Assembly: GCA_903907905.1 (NCBI GenBank)
Contig: CAIVPX010000175.1
Location: 62,001-126,000 of the forward strand
Source: an uncultured bacterium
GTDB lineage: Bacteria > Pseudomonadota > Gammaproteobacteria > Burkholderiales > Burkholderiaceae_E
Length of the DNA stretch: 64,000 nt
Direction: 5' to 3'
The notes below the pieces were generated by a model that searched no databases, was not told the origin of the DNA, and worked only from the letters and a program-made list of their open reading frames with translations. Made by a program: the position numbers and the translations under genes. This document shows, in pieces, positions 34,397 through 42,822 of this stretch. Every line of letters begins with the position of its first letter. The first letter of the stretch is position 1.

Positions 34397-35540
34397 AGAA
34401 AGCGACTCGGGCGAACGCACCGAAGAACCAACTGCGCGACGACTCGAGAAGGCCCGCGAGGACGGGCAGGTTGTCCGTTCGGTTGAACTGTCTGCCGCGG
34501 CGGTCACCATGGGTGCCTTGGCGCTGCTTGCCTTTTCGGGCAGTGGCCTGGTATCTCGGCTCGCTGATCTCTTTGCTTCAGGGTTTGTCTTCGACCGGAA
34601 AATTCTTGAGTCGCCCAACCTCCTTCCGAGCCTTTTCATATCGAGAATTGGCGAGGGGCTCCTGCTCGTTGCGCCGGTGTTTGCCGTCACGATTGTGGTT
34701 GCCGTACTGGCCTCGTTCGCCCTGGGTGGGCTTAACTTTTCCAGCTCGGCTTTCGCGCCCAAGTTCAAAAAGCTCAACCCGATGGAGGGTTTCAAGCGCA
34801 TGTTCGGCATCAAAGCGGGTGTTGAACTCGGCAAGGCGCTTGCGAAATTCGCAATCGTCGGTCTGCTGCTTTACTGGGTCCTCAAGGACAACATTGCGAC
34901 CCTGACTGCGCTTGGCGCGATGAGCATGGAACCAGCGCTCGCCAAGACTGGAAACCTGATCACGCGATCGGCACTGATCGTTGCGCTGGGCCTGGTCCTG
35001 ATCGCCATGTTCGACGTGCCTTACCAGTACTTCGACTTCATGAAGCGCATGCGGATGAGCCGCCAGGATATTCGCGACGAGATGAAGGACATGGAGGGGC
35101 AACCCGAGGTCAAGGCGCAGATTCGCAAACGGCAGCGTGAAATTGCGACCCGAAAGATGATGACCCGGATCAAGGATGCCGACGTGGTCATCACCAACCC
35201 TGACCACTTCTCGGTTGCCCTGGCCTATGACCCGACCTCTGATGGCGCGCCGATTGTCGTTGCCAAGGGTATCGATCACCTGGCGTTTCGCATTCGGGAC
35301 GAGGCCCGCTCGCACGGCGTGCAGATATTCGAGGCGCCTCCGCTCGCGCGATCGCTCTACTACACGACCGAACTTGAGAAACCCATTCCTGAGGCGCTCT
35401 ACGTTCCGGTTGCTCAGGTCATTGCGTATGTGTTCAACCTGAGCAGCGTTCGGCCCGGCGTTGCGCCCATGCAGCGACCCAACCCGAAAGTGCCGGCTGA
35501 CATGCGCTTTGATGTTGACGGCCGACGGGAGGTTGCATGA
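34389..35540 (+). CDS. flhB: Flagellar export switch protein FlhB with NPDH cleavage site
   Basis: 383 residues from a GTG overlapping fliR by 8 bases. N terminus ESDSGERTEEPTARRLEKAR is typical, followed by four membrane helices to about 210 and the cytoplasmic domain. The self-cleavage loop reads ADVVITNPDHFSVALAY: the family's NPTH is NPDH here, keeping the reactive Asn and the His. It sets export specificity (hook to filament) together with FliK. The last four bases overlap the next gene. Confidence 0.94.
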   Translation: MAEESDSGERTEEPTARRLEKAREDGQVVRSVELSAAAVTMGALALLAFSGSGLVSRLADLFASGFVFDRKILESPNLLPSLFISRIGEGLLLVAPVFAVTIVVAVLASFALGGLNFSSSAFAPKFKKLNPMEGFKRMFGIKAGVELGKALAKFAIVGLLLYWVLKDNIATLTALGAMSMEPALAKTGNLITRSALIVALGLVLIAMFDVPYQYFDFMKRMRMSRQDIRDEMKDMEGQPEVKAQIRKRQREIATRKMMTRIKDADVVITNPDHFSVALAYDPTSDGAPIVVAKGIDHLAFRIRDEARSHGVQIFEAPPLARSLYYTTELEKPIPEALYVPVAQVIAYVFNLSSVRPGVAPMQRPNPKVPADMRFDVDGRREVA

Positions 35541-36439
35541 TTTTCGCCGCACGGCAGATGCTCTCAGAGGACCGCCCTGGTGCCGGTGCAAGCACCAACC
35601 CGCGGGCAAGAGCGGTACGGGCAGACCCTACGATGCGCCGGGCGGTTGAAGCGGTAACGACCGAGCGACTCAATGTGCTTGTCGTCGGGCATGACCAGCA
35701 TCTCGATCGATGGGGACGTCAACTGGCGGTTGCGCTGCGGGCACGGACGGATATCCAGCTTGAGATTTATATTCCGGCAAGTGCCGAGTCCCTGGTGAGC
35801 CGGTTCAATCAATCGCTGGCCAGCCTCACGCTTGAGGCTGCGCGTGGGGATGTCGCGTCGGAACTCGCAGCCAAGGTCTTGCTGGTTCCTGACATTCGTA
35901 GCCTCGATACGCCGGAGGGCATGCTGTTGTGCCGGCTGGTAAGTGATTTCCCGGGGGCGAATACGCGGCTGGTGGTTCTTGGCGACCGAGAGGGGTTGCA
36001 CCGATGCAGCAGAGTTCTGGAGGCCCTCGGCCGGCGGCTTCGCCGAATCGAACTCGAGGGTCGTGAGGATTTCAGTGCCGCCCGGCATCCTGAGAGTCCG
36101 GTTTCCCCCGCGCAGCGCACTGAAGCGACTTCTACCGAGAACGACGCCCAGGCGGTCACGCAGCCGGTGCGGGCCACGGCGGCCGTCGAGATCGATGCGT
36201 CGAATCAGCCTTTGTCGTCCGCGCCGCGGGGGCGTCCATCCTGGGTGACGTGGCTTTCCGTGGCGCTTGCGTTGATGCTGATCTCGGTACTTGTCGTGGT
36301 GCTGCTGCACCGTGACAGGGGCACGGGATCGCCCGTACCGGTCGGAGGGACGTCCAGTCGCTCAGAGAAAAGTCCGTCGGTGCCGGTCGCGGCGCAGCTT
36401 GCGACACCGACCGAAACGGTGCCCGGAGTGAAACGATGA
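35537..36439 (+). CDS. Unknown protein with one membrane segment, downstream of flhB
   Basis: 300 residues, not recognised. Residues 45-150 look like an alpha/beta domain (LNVLVVGHDQHLDRWGRQLA, LLVPDIRSLDTPEGMLLCRL, RLVVLGDREG), somewhat P-loop- or receiver-like but without Walker motifs. A Ser/Thr/Pro-rich stretch follows; one membrane helix near residues 235-255 (WVTWLSVALALMLISVLVVV) and a short C-terminal tail. Overlaps flhB by 4 bases and the next gene by 4, so it is coupled into the fliK-flhB operon. A flagella- or pole-associated role is inference from position. Confidence 0.75.
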   Translation: MIFAARQMLSEDRPGAGASTNPRARAVRADPTMRRAVEAVTTERLNVLVVGHDQHLDRWGRQLAVALRARTDIQLEIYIPASAESLVSRFNQSLASLTLEAARGDVASELAAKVLLVPDIRSLDTPEGMLLCRLVSDFPGANTRLVVLGDREGLHRCSRVLEALGRRLRRIELEGREDFSAARHPESPVSPAQRTEATSTENDAQAVTQPVRATAAVEIDASNQPLSSAPRGRPSWVTWLSVALALMLISVLVVVLLHRDRGTGSPVPVGGTSSRSEKSPSVPVAAQLATPTETVPGVKR

Positions 36440-36843
36440 GCAGTGACGATCAGGTATTTCGCTCCAGCGTACCGCACGAGGTGTCTCTCCCCGAGGGGGG
36501 CTCGGACGCGATTGGCAAGTTGGGACATGCAGGGCAGGGGGAGTCCCGGGAACTCCAAACCACGACGGTGTTTGCGCCGCTCGACGATCCGCCAGCGGTC
36601 GATGGCGTTCGGGTCGTCCCTGTGATTGAACCCGCGGAGGTTGGCGATACCGCGCCTGAGCAAATCGTTCAGGCCGCAAGTACGGAAACGTCATCAGAAA
36701 CGGGTTCGTCCCCACTAACGGGGGGGAGCGGGCCGCCCGAGCGCTATCGCCTCTCGGGGGGGCTGATGGCGCGCGCGGCCGAAATCCGTATGCAGACTGC
36801 ACGATTGGCTGCCCAGATGGAGAGCGTCGATCGGAGCGCCTGA
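36436..36843 (+). CDS. Unknown small protein in the flhB operon
   Basis: 135 residues, not recognised. The first 100 are disordered-looking, rich in Glu, Ser, Thr, Pro and Gly; the last 30 form a likely amphipathic helix (GGLMARAAEIRMQTARLAAQ). No signal peptide or membrane segment. ATG overlaps the preceding stop by 4 bases. Probably a partner of one of the two membrane proteins beside it. Confidence 0.65.
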   Translation: MSSDDQVFRSSVPHEVSLPEGGSDAIGKLGHAGQGESRELQTTTVFAPLDDPPAVDGVRVVPVIEPAEVGDTAPEQIVQAASTETSSETGSSPLTGGSGPPERYRLSGGLMARAAEIRMQTARLAAQMESVDRSA

Positions 36844-36885
36844 CAGGTGATCCGATCGTCATCAACTTGAGTTGAAGGAATTGTC

Positions 36886-37797
36886 ATGAGCGATACAGCA
36901 GATCGTCAGACGGCTAATCCGGCCGACTCCGATGCAGGCGGGGACATCGAGGCGGTTGCGCGCGTTGCACTCGATTCAGCCGAGGTTGCGAACCGATCCG
37001 CCGAAATGGCTGCGCAAACGGCCAGTCGGGTGGCGGATGCCGCCAGTCGGTTCGATCTGGCACTCGCCGCGCACCGCAAGCAAATGACGATCATCATGTC
37101 TGTGTGTGCGGGCATTGCTGTGTTGTCCCTCATTCTTTTTCTCGCAGCTGCTATTCAATTGCGAGGTCGCGTGGTCCAGATCAATACAGTGCTGGGTGTC
37201 ATCGCCAAGCGAACGGTGGATCTCAAGACCGGGCTCGATAACCTGGGGTCTGTCTCTGAGCGGCTTGAGGCCTTTGCCTCTCAGGTCGAATCGGTGACCC
37301 AGTCACAAAATCGATTGCGTGAATCGATGCAGGCCGCGTTGCAGTCAATCGACAATGCTGGTCCGCGCGCGGCACCCGTTGCTCCGGCAGTCGCGCCGGT
37401 GCGCTCGGCTGAGCCACCGGAGACCGCCCAGCAGCGAGCGGCACGCGAACAATTGATCAAGCAAACCGCCGAGGCTGCGCAGGCCCTCAACGTCCAGGCC
37501 AAGGCACTCGATACATCGATCCGCGCCCAGGCGCGGTCTCTATCGTCGATCTCTGATCGCGTGACCGCCATCGAGCAAAGCCTGGTCGGGTTGCCCGACC
37601 TGAGGCAGGACGTTCGGGCGATTCTCAAGCTGGAGCAGCAACGGGCAAGTTCAGTGACGCAGGCGATGACCGACCGCCAGCGAGAAGAGCAACTGCGCCG
37701 GGAGCGGGAACGTTTCGTGCAGTTTCCGGTGCAGGGAGCCGGGCCTGCTTCTGGGGCTTCGGTCGACGGGGTACCCGCTGCCAGTGCCAAGCCCTGA
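36886..37797 (+). CDS. Unknown membrane-anchored coiled-coil protein
   Basis: 303 residues, not recognised. Helical N terminus, one membrane segment near residues 65-90 (MTIIMSVCAGIAVLSLILFL), then a long region with coiled-coil character (VVQINTVLGVIAKRTVDLKT onward) interrupted by an Ala/Pro/Val linker near 165-180, ending in RQREEQLRRERERF. Single anchor plus large coiled coil suggests a scaffold. Last gene of the operon; its stop is 2 bases from that of the convergent FleQ-like gene. Confidence 0.75.
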   Translation: MSDTADRQTANPADSDAGGDIEAVARVALDSAEVANRSAEMAAQTASRVADAASRFDLALAAHRKQMTIIMSVCAGIAVLSLILFLAAAIQLRGRVVQINTVLGVIAKRTVDLKTGLDNLGSVSERLEAFASQVESVTQSQNRLRESMQAALQSIDNAGPRAAPVAPAVAPVRSAEPPETAQQRAAREQLIKQTAEAAQALNVQAKALDTSIRAQARSLSSISDRVTAIEQSLVGLPDLRQDVRAILKLEQQRASSVTQAMTDRQREEQLRRERERFVQFPVQGAGPASGASVDGVPAASAKP

Positions 37798-37799
37798 GT

Positions 37800-39110
37800 T
37801 CAGGCCAGTCGCAAGTCGTACTTGTTGATCTTTTCGATCAGGGTGGTGCGTTGCAAACGGAGCAATCGGGCGGTTTGCGAGATGTTTCCGTCCGAGCGAA
37901 GCAGTGCCTGCCGAATTAGCGAGCGCTCGATGTCAGCGAGGTGCTGCTTGAGGTGAAGGCCCTCGTCTGGCAGGCTCTCCTGGTCTTCGACCATCATCAC
38001 GATTTCCTCGACCGAGTGAAGGCCTGCAGGAATCGTGTAATCCGAGGCGCCCGAGAGCGCTCCTTCAGGGCTGGATAGCCGCGCGTCAAGCATTGGGGCG
38101 GGGCTGAGCGCAGGCTCGGTTGCAGATAAAACGGACCACGCATCATCGTCGTGACCGGTGTCACAAACGGCCGAGGCATCGGGTGCCGTGGCCTTGCAAG
38201 CGGGCGATGACATTTCATCCGAGGCCGGTGCCGATTCGATCGCCGGCAGGCCTTCAAACTTAGGGGCCTGCGCATCGGAGCGGGGCGTGCCTGCCGTTAG
38301 CGTGGGCTCGGCAAGCCGAAGCATCTGCTCGGCGTACGGACGCAGACCTCGCGGCAGCATGACCGGTGGCACGCAGGCCAGGTTCAGTCGCCGCCCCGGG
38401 AACAGTACGCTGAAGCGGTCGATCAGATTCGACAGCTCTCGAACGTTTCCTGGCCAGTCGTAGCATTGCAGGGCGTGCATCAGATCCGGTGCAAGCGCGA
38501 TTGGCGACTTGCCTGTTGCTGCGTGTCGACGCGCAAACGCCTCGACCAGCGCTGGAACATCTTCCAGTCTGTCGCGCAGCGGCGGCATTTCGATGGGGAG
38601 GACGTTCAGCCGATAAAACAGGTCTTGCCTGAAATGCCCGGACGCAATTTCCCCCTCGATATCTCGGTGAGTCGCTGCGATGATTCGCGCATCGATCTGA
38701 ACCGGCTTGGAGGCGCCGATGGGATCAATGGACTTTTCCTGAAGCACCCGGAGCAGTTTGACCTGCATGTCGAGGGCGAGATCACCGATTTCGTCAAGAA
38801 AAAGTGACCCGCCGTGGGCCAATTCGAAGCGGCCCGTTCGGTCGGTCAATGCCCCGGTGAATGAACCCTTCCGGTGTCCGAACAACTCACTCTCGATCAG
38901 TTCTTTGGGAATGGCGGCACAGTTGACCGGCACAAATCCCGCTCCAGCGCGGTCGGACAAGTCATGCAACGCTTTGGCGACCAGTTCCTTGCCGGTACCG
39001 CTTTCGCCCAGGATCAGCACGGACGAGCCAGATGGGGCGACTGCCTGTATCAGTGACCGGACAGCCTGGATGGCCGGGCTGTGACCGATGATCGTGCCGA
39101 GACCTTTCAA
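37800..39110 (-). CDS. Sigma-54-dependent activator, FleQ-like without receiver domain
   Basis: 436 residues. It opens almost directly with the AAA+ domain: ILGESGTGKELVAKALHDLS (Walker A), ELFGHRKGSFTGALTDRTGR (the sigma-54 contact loop, GSFTGA instead of GAFTGA), GGSLFLDEIGDLALDMQVKL (Walker B), and sensor-2 region WPGNVRELSNLIDRFSVLFP. A long Ser/Ala/Pro-rich linker leads to the C-terminal Fis-type helix-turn-helix (ALLRSDGNISQTARLLRLQR). It lacks an N-terminal FleQ or receiver domain. It probably drives the sigma-54 promoters in this window, most of them before flagellar genes. A longer upstream start was not seen. Confidence 0.87.
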   Translation of the reverse strand: MKGLGTIIGHSPAIQAVRSLIQAVAPSGSSVLILGESGTGKELVAKALHDLSDRAGAGFVPVNCAAIPKELIESELFGHRKGSFTGALTDRTGRFELAHGGSLFLDEIGDLALDMQVKLLRVLQEKSIDPIGASKPVQIDARIIAATHRDIEGEIASGHFRQDLFYRLNVLPIEMPPLRDRLEDVPALVEAFARRHAATGKSPIALAPDLMHALQCYDWPGNVRELSNLIDRFSVLFPGRRLNLACVPPVMLPRGLRPYAEQMLRLAEPTLTAGTPRSDAQAPKFEGLPAIESAPASDEMSSPACKATAPDASAVCDTGHDDDAWSVLSATEPALSPAPMLDARLSSPEGALSGASDYTIPAGLHSVEEIVMMVEDQESLPDEGLHLKQHLADIERSLIRQALLRSDGNISQTARLLRLQRTTLIEKINKYDLRLA

Positions 39111-39194
39111 TCCGGAATTCTCTGAAGGGCGGTGGAGGGGACTGCTTGCGACGCTGTTCGCCGCAAACCTCTAAGTATAGGTGGGAAACCACTG

Positions 39195-39210
39195 AAAACG
39201 TTAGCGTTTT
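39195..39210. promoter_or_regulatory. Inverted repeat in the FleQ-like/lipoprotein divergent region
   Basis: AAAACG-TTAG-CGTTTT is a perfect 6-bp inverted repeat, 85 bases upstream of the FleQ-like ATG and 20 bases before a sigma-54-like site. A second short one, GTGG-GAAA-CCAC, adjoins at 39181. They may be operator sites. On the minus strand a TATACT hexamer (39174-39179) could be a -10 for the activator gene. The remainder of this 226-base gap shows nothing clear. Confidence 0.4.
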
Positions 39211-39229
39211 TGTGCCGAGCGGCGGGTTG

Positions 39230-39246
39230 TGGCAGGAAGTTGGCTC
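39230..39246 (+). promoter_or_regulatory. Sigma-54-like promoter before the lipoprotein gene
   Basis: TGGCAGGAAGTTGGCTC: -24 TGGCAG and -12 TGGCT with exact GG-N10-GC spacing, 91 bases before the ATG. The -12 element deviates (TGGC for TTGC), so this is a moderate match. Confidence 0.5.
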
Positions 39247-39336
39247 AAGAGCTCCGCCCTCGGGTCGATTACGTACCGGGATGAAATTTTCCCCGTCGCT
39301 CGCGGGGCGGGTCGGGACAATCGAAGGGAGCTTACG

Positions 39337-39891
39337 ATGAGAAAATCTTTGATCGGTTTGCTGGCGGGTGCAAGCCTCATTGTCGGTTGTTCGGCAATCG
39401 ACCTCGGGCTGGGACCGAAGTCTGATCCGGCATTGGCTGCAGCCAGTGCCGACTCCAGCGGTCGTGGTTCGCCAGCCACCCAGGCCGCAGCGAAACCGGC
39501 GCCGCGCGTCGTGACGCCGCCCCAGTTGACCAGCAGCGAGCGTCGCCGCCCCATGACGGCAACGGGCTATGCGGTCATCAGCATTCAGCCCCACTCCTTG
39601 CCGGCTCAGCAACGCTTGTTGGCCATACGAGCCGCGAAACTTGACGCGTACCGCGGGCTTGCCGAGCAGGTCTACGGCCAGTATCTCGACGGTGCGACAA
39701 CCATTGCTGACGCCACCTTGCGCAGCGATCGGGTGCGGGCGAGGGTGGAAGGGATGATCCACGGCGCCGAGGTGGTCAGTATCGTGCCGGTGGGTAACGA
39801 TACATACGAGACCACGCTGTCGCTGGATCGCGACATCGTGCTTGAGCTCCGAGCCGTCTACCTCGAAGAAATGGCCCGCCTCGGGCGCTGA
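39337..39891 (+). CDS. LPP20-family lipoprotein, FlgP-like
   Basis: 184 residues. Lipoprotein signal with lipobox IVGC at residues 17-20; Ala/Pro-rich linker; LPP20/FlgP-like C terminus beginning TATGYAVISIQPHSLPAQQR and containing LLAIRAAKLDAYRGLAEQVY and VRARVEGMIHGAEVVSIVPV. FlgP-type lipoproteins build an outer-membrane basal disc around polar flagella. aagggagctt precedes the ATG. Next gene is FlgT-like, supporting the call. Confidence 0.8.
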   Translation: MRKSLIGLLAGASLIVGCSAIDLGLGPKSDPALAAASADSSGRGSPATQAAAKPAPRVVTPPQLTSSERRRPMTATGYAVISIQPHSLPAQQRLLAIRAAKLDAYRGLAEQVYGQYLDGATTIADATLRSDRVRARVEGMIHGAEVVSIVPVGNDTYETTLSLDRDIVLELRAVYLEEMARLGR

Positions 39892-39895
39892 TCCA

Positions 39896-41221
39896 ATGCG
39901 ATCGCCATTTGCTCAGGTCGCGCCGCACGCCGTGCTGCTTTGCGCCGCGCTGGCGTCGGCACAGTCCCTCGCACAGGGCGCCGATGCCAGTCCGGAGTTC
40001 AGACGCGATCGCTTGGCTGCTGACTCTGCAGCGCCCAGCGCAAGCAGGCTCGAATCGCTACGGAACTCGCTGATCGACCAGGCCCTGGCCGCTCCCGTGC
40101 GTGTCAGCTCGAGTGCTTGGATCGACGAGAGTGGTCGTATGCGGCATGTCAGCCGGTTTCTCTCCGAGGTGCGTGCCCGGTCGGCTGCCGACTTAGCGTT
40201 TTCCGCGGAAGGCGGCGAGGCGCCCGCCGGACTCAAGGAGCCACAGGCCCATGCGACCCACGCTGCGATGACCACATCCGCGCCGCATGAGTCTTTGTCC
40301 CAGAGGAGTGTGTCCGCTGGGCAGCAGTCGTTGGCTAACAAGGGGGGGGCGCTCGAGTCCAGTTGTCAGGCGGAGCGGTCGGGCTTGCAGCGGGTCGCCG
40401 CCGTTCACACAGAGCTGGTGCCAGGCGATGGGGCCCGGGGTCACGCCGTGCTGCACGACGCGGCCCGCGTTTATGAGGAGGCCTTGCGCCGCCTGGCCAG
40501 TTCCGGCGGGGTTGTCCTGGCGGCGTCTGCGGCGATTCCGATGAATGCCTACGATCGGCTTCTGAGCAGCACAGGGGCTGCCGACACCCCCTATCGGGTG
40601 GAGATCCGCCTCAGTTCCGATCGGGAGGATGTTCCACCCCACGGCCAGGGGGCGCACCCGGGTAAAGGCCCAATTCGACAAACGATCAATGCGCTGGCCG
40701 AGGTCTCGCGAGAGTTCAGTGCTTCGCCGCTCGCATTGCTGCCATCCCGGCGGCTGGACCTTGATGTGGCGCTGCGCGAGTTGGTCAGTCAGCGAGTCGT
40801 CTCACGCCATACTGCGGTGGTTCACGTGCCTGGGTCGTCACCTAGCCACACCTCGCAGTCGCTGCCGGACGTCTCGGTTGAGGCGTTGCGGATGGCGGCC
40901 AAAACCTGGTGGGCCGAGGTCGTCAGTGGCCTGTCGTGCGACCCAATCGTGGTGCGAGCCGATGCCGGCTCGGGTGGGCGAGTCAGTATTCCTATGGGCG
41001 CAGGGGCCGGCGTGCGGCTGGGTGACAAGTGGCTGGTCGCGGATCGGTCCAAGATTCCATCCAGGGTTCTGGAGGAGGGCGCGATCGATCGCGCGCTCCT
41101 CGCGGAAGTGGTGACAGTCTTGCCACACCGATCTGTGCTCAAATTCACGCCTGATGCGAGTCAGACGGCCAGCCGCCTCGCTGCGGAAAGGGGAGTGACA
41201 TGGTTCGCCACACCGATGTAA
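39896..41221 (+). CDS. FlgT-like flagellar assembly protein
   Basis: 441 residues. Sec signal ending near SLAQGADA; no membrane segment after it. N-terminal helix LRNSLIDQALAAPVRVSSSA, long low-complexity middle part, and a C-terminal domain with SIPMGAGAGVRLGDKWLVAD and LLAEVVTVLPHRSVLKFTPD. The GxxxGVRxGDxW pattern and the AExxTVxxxRSVL pattern are the FlgT C-terminal type, which forms the H ring around the polar flagellar basal body. ATG is 4 bases after the lipoprotein stop. FlgT identity is family-level only. Confidence 0.72.
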   Translation: MRSPFAQVAPHAVLLCAALASAQSLAQGADASPEFRRDRLAADSAAPSASRLESLRNSLIDQALAAPVRVSSSAWIDESGRMRHVSRFLSEVRARSAADLAFSAEGGEAPAGLKEPQAHATHAAMTTSAPHESLSQRSVSAGQQSLANKGGALESSCQAERSGLQRVAAVHTELVPGDGARGHAVLHDAARVYEEALRRLASSGGVVLAASAAIPMNAYDRLLSSTGAADTPYRVEIRLSSDREDVPPHGQGAHPGKGPIRQTINALAEVSREFSASPLALLPSRRLDLDVALRELVSQRVVSRHTAVVHVPGSSPSHTSQSLPDVSVEALRMAAKTWWAEVVSGLSCDPIVVRADAGSGGRVSIPMGAGAGVRLGDKWLVADRSKIPSRVLEEGAIDRALLAEVVTVLPHRSVLKFTPDASQTASRLAAERGVTWFATPM

Positions 41222-41685
41222 AAACAATTCGATGCTTCCTGATCACGGGTATTTTTGGGGCTATTGCGACTTTTTCCAGCAGTCCCGCTCTGGCTCAAAA
41301 TCAGGCTAGACCTGCTACCGCAGTGCCACCGTCCGCCGTGGCACCGCCGGCCAATGCGGTTCGCCAGTACACGGTCCGCAGCGGCGATACCCTCGATCGG
41401 ATCATTGCCCAGACCCTCGGCAACACAGCGTTTTCAGCCCCTTTTCTCCGAGATCTGTTCGCCCGGCTGAATCCGCATGCGCTGCCGCAGGGCGCAAGAG
41501 GCGTTCTCCTTGCCGGGGCGGTCCTGCAGGTACCCGACGCCTGCATGCTGCGCCAGGCGGCGTTCGCCGACACGGCTACCGACTGTATCGATCGGTCTGC
41601 TCAGTCACTTCCCGGCGCCGCGGCTCCCCTCTCGGCCCAGGAGCGGCTCGAGCGCGAGCGGCAACACTGGGTTCGATATCCCTGA
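41200..41685 (+). CDS. Periplasmic LysM-like protein
   Basis: 161 residues. Signal peptide ending in SPALAQ; LysM/FimV-type domain with RQYTVRSGDTLDRIIAQTLG and LFARLNPHALPQGARGVLLA GAVLQVP; then a two-Cys segment. It likely binds peptidoglycan. The ATG overlaps the FlgT-like gene by 22 bases and has aaggggagtgac upstream. Third gene of an operon with FlgP/FlgT-like genes, consistent with an outer basal-body role. Confidence 0.75.
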   Translation: MVRHTDVKTIRCFLITGIFGAIATFSSSPALAQNQARPATAVPPSAVAPPANAVRQYTVRSGDTLDRIIAQTLGNTAFSAPFLRDLFARLNPHALPQGARGVLLAGAVLQVPDACMLRQAAFADTATDCIDRSAQSLPGAAAPLSAQERLERERQHWVRYP

Positions 41686-41691
41686 GCACGC

Positions 41692-42819
41692 ATGATTGCC
41701 CCGGATGGCATCAGTCCGCTGGCGCGCTATGCCGCGCTGATCGCCGACGTCCCGGTCATCCAACTGGCTGAGCCCGTTGCGCGAGAACTGGGTTTGCGTG
41801 AGGGGCAGGTGGTGCAGGGGGTCGTTCAGGCGCGGGGCGAAGCGTTGCTGTTTGAGCTCGGGGGGCGGTTTTTCTCGCTGCCGCCTTCGTCCTTTAGGCC
41901 TGCGCCGGGCGACCTGAGATGGTTCCGGGTTGTCCGGCAGGGCGACTCATTCGGTTTGCGAGCCCTCGCGCCGCCACCCGGCACCGGCCCAAGCCCCTCG
42001 ATAACCAGTAGTTCGTCGCTCGCCCCTGCATCGACTGCCGTACAGATAGACCCTTGCGAGCCTTTACCAACATCGCGGCATGCCGGCTTGATGGCCAGGC
42101 CGGCCAGTATCGAGGTTCTCAACCAACTGCTCGTTCCGGGTAGGCTCGAGTCGGATCTCATCGATGCTGGGGAACCAGGGCTGGCGCAGGCGCTCGCGTT
42201 ATTCCGCGTTCGCACCGAGTCGCTGTCTGCGCAGACGCTGCAACAGGCTCTGGCCCGAAGCGGCGTCTGGACGGAGGCGATGCTGGCAATGGGCAGGCCG
42301 CTCTCCGCGTTGGACCTGAAGTCTTTGCTGCGTCAGATCGGTCGAGTGCTGGGTGCTCGATCGGCGAGCTCGGGTGCCGAAGTCGATGAGGTCGTGGACC
42401 AGATCGAGCGCAAGCAGTTGGAGTCGGTACAGTCGCAGTCTGACGGGCGCTACGCGATTTCGATGATGCTGCCGTTTGCCGACGCTGAGCCCGCACTGGT
42501 GCGTTTCGAACGACAAAGCGCTGGAGGGCAGCGTGGGCAACCGTCATACACCATCGATCTGCATATTGCGCCTCCGGTGCTGGGCGATCTCTGGGTCAAG
42601 ACGACCGTCGATGCCGATTTGGTCGACGTCACCGTCTGGACTGAGCGACCGGCAATTGCGGCAATCGCCGTGTTGGCGGGGCAGGAGCTTGAGATGGAGT
42701 TGCTTGAGGCCCGGCTGAAGTTGCGCGCGTTTCGTGTGCTGGAGGGCGTCAGGCCGGATGCCCAGTCCAGTACCGGCCCGGCGCTGGGCGCCAGCGGAAT
42801 GCTTGACCTCAAGGCCTGA
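41692..42819 (+). CDS. Second FliK-like hook-length control-type protein
   Basis: 375 residues. Residues 1-90 are compact, then a Ser/Pro-rich linker, a helical part, and a C-terminal domain resembling the flagellar hook-length domain: SYTIDLHIAPPVLGDLWVKT then LVDVTVWTERPAIAAIAVLA and LEARLKLRAFRV. No signal peptide. It precedes an FhlB gene by 3 bases; FliK-like/FhlB pairs occur in several flagellated bacteria. It is distinct from fliK at 28182. Confidence 0.65.
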   Translation: MIAPDGISPLARYAALIADVPVIQLAEPVARELGLREGQVVQGVVQARGEALLFELGGRFFSLPPSSFRPAPGDLRWFRVVRQGDSFGLRALAPPPGTGPSPSITSSSSLAPASTAVQIDPCEPLPTSRHAGLMARPASIEVLNQLLVPGRLESDLIDAGEPGLAQALALFRVRTESLSAQTLQQALARSGVWTEAMLAMGRPLSALDLKSLLRQIGRVLGARSASSGAEVDEVVDQIERKQLESVQSQSDGRYAISMMLPFADAEPALVRFERQSAGGQRGQPSYTIDLHIAPPVLGDLWVKTTVDADLVDVTVWTERPAIAAIAVLAGQELEMELLEARLKLRAFRVLEGVRPDAQSSTGPALGASGMLDLKA

Positions 42820-42822
42820 GCG

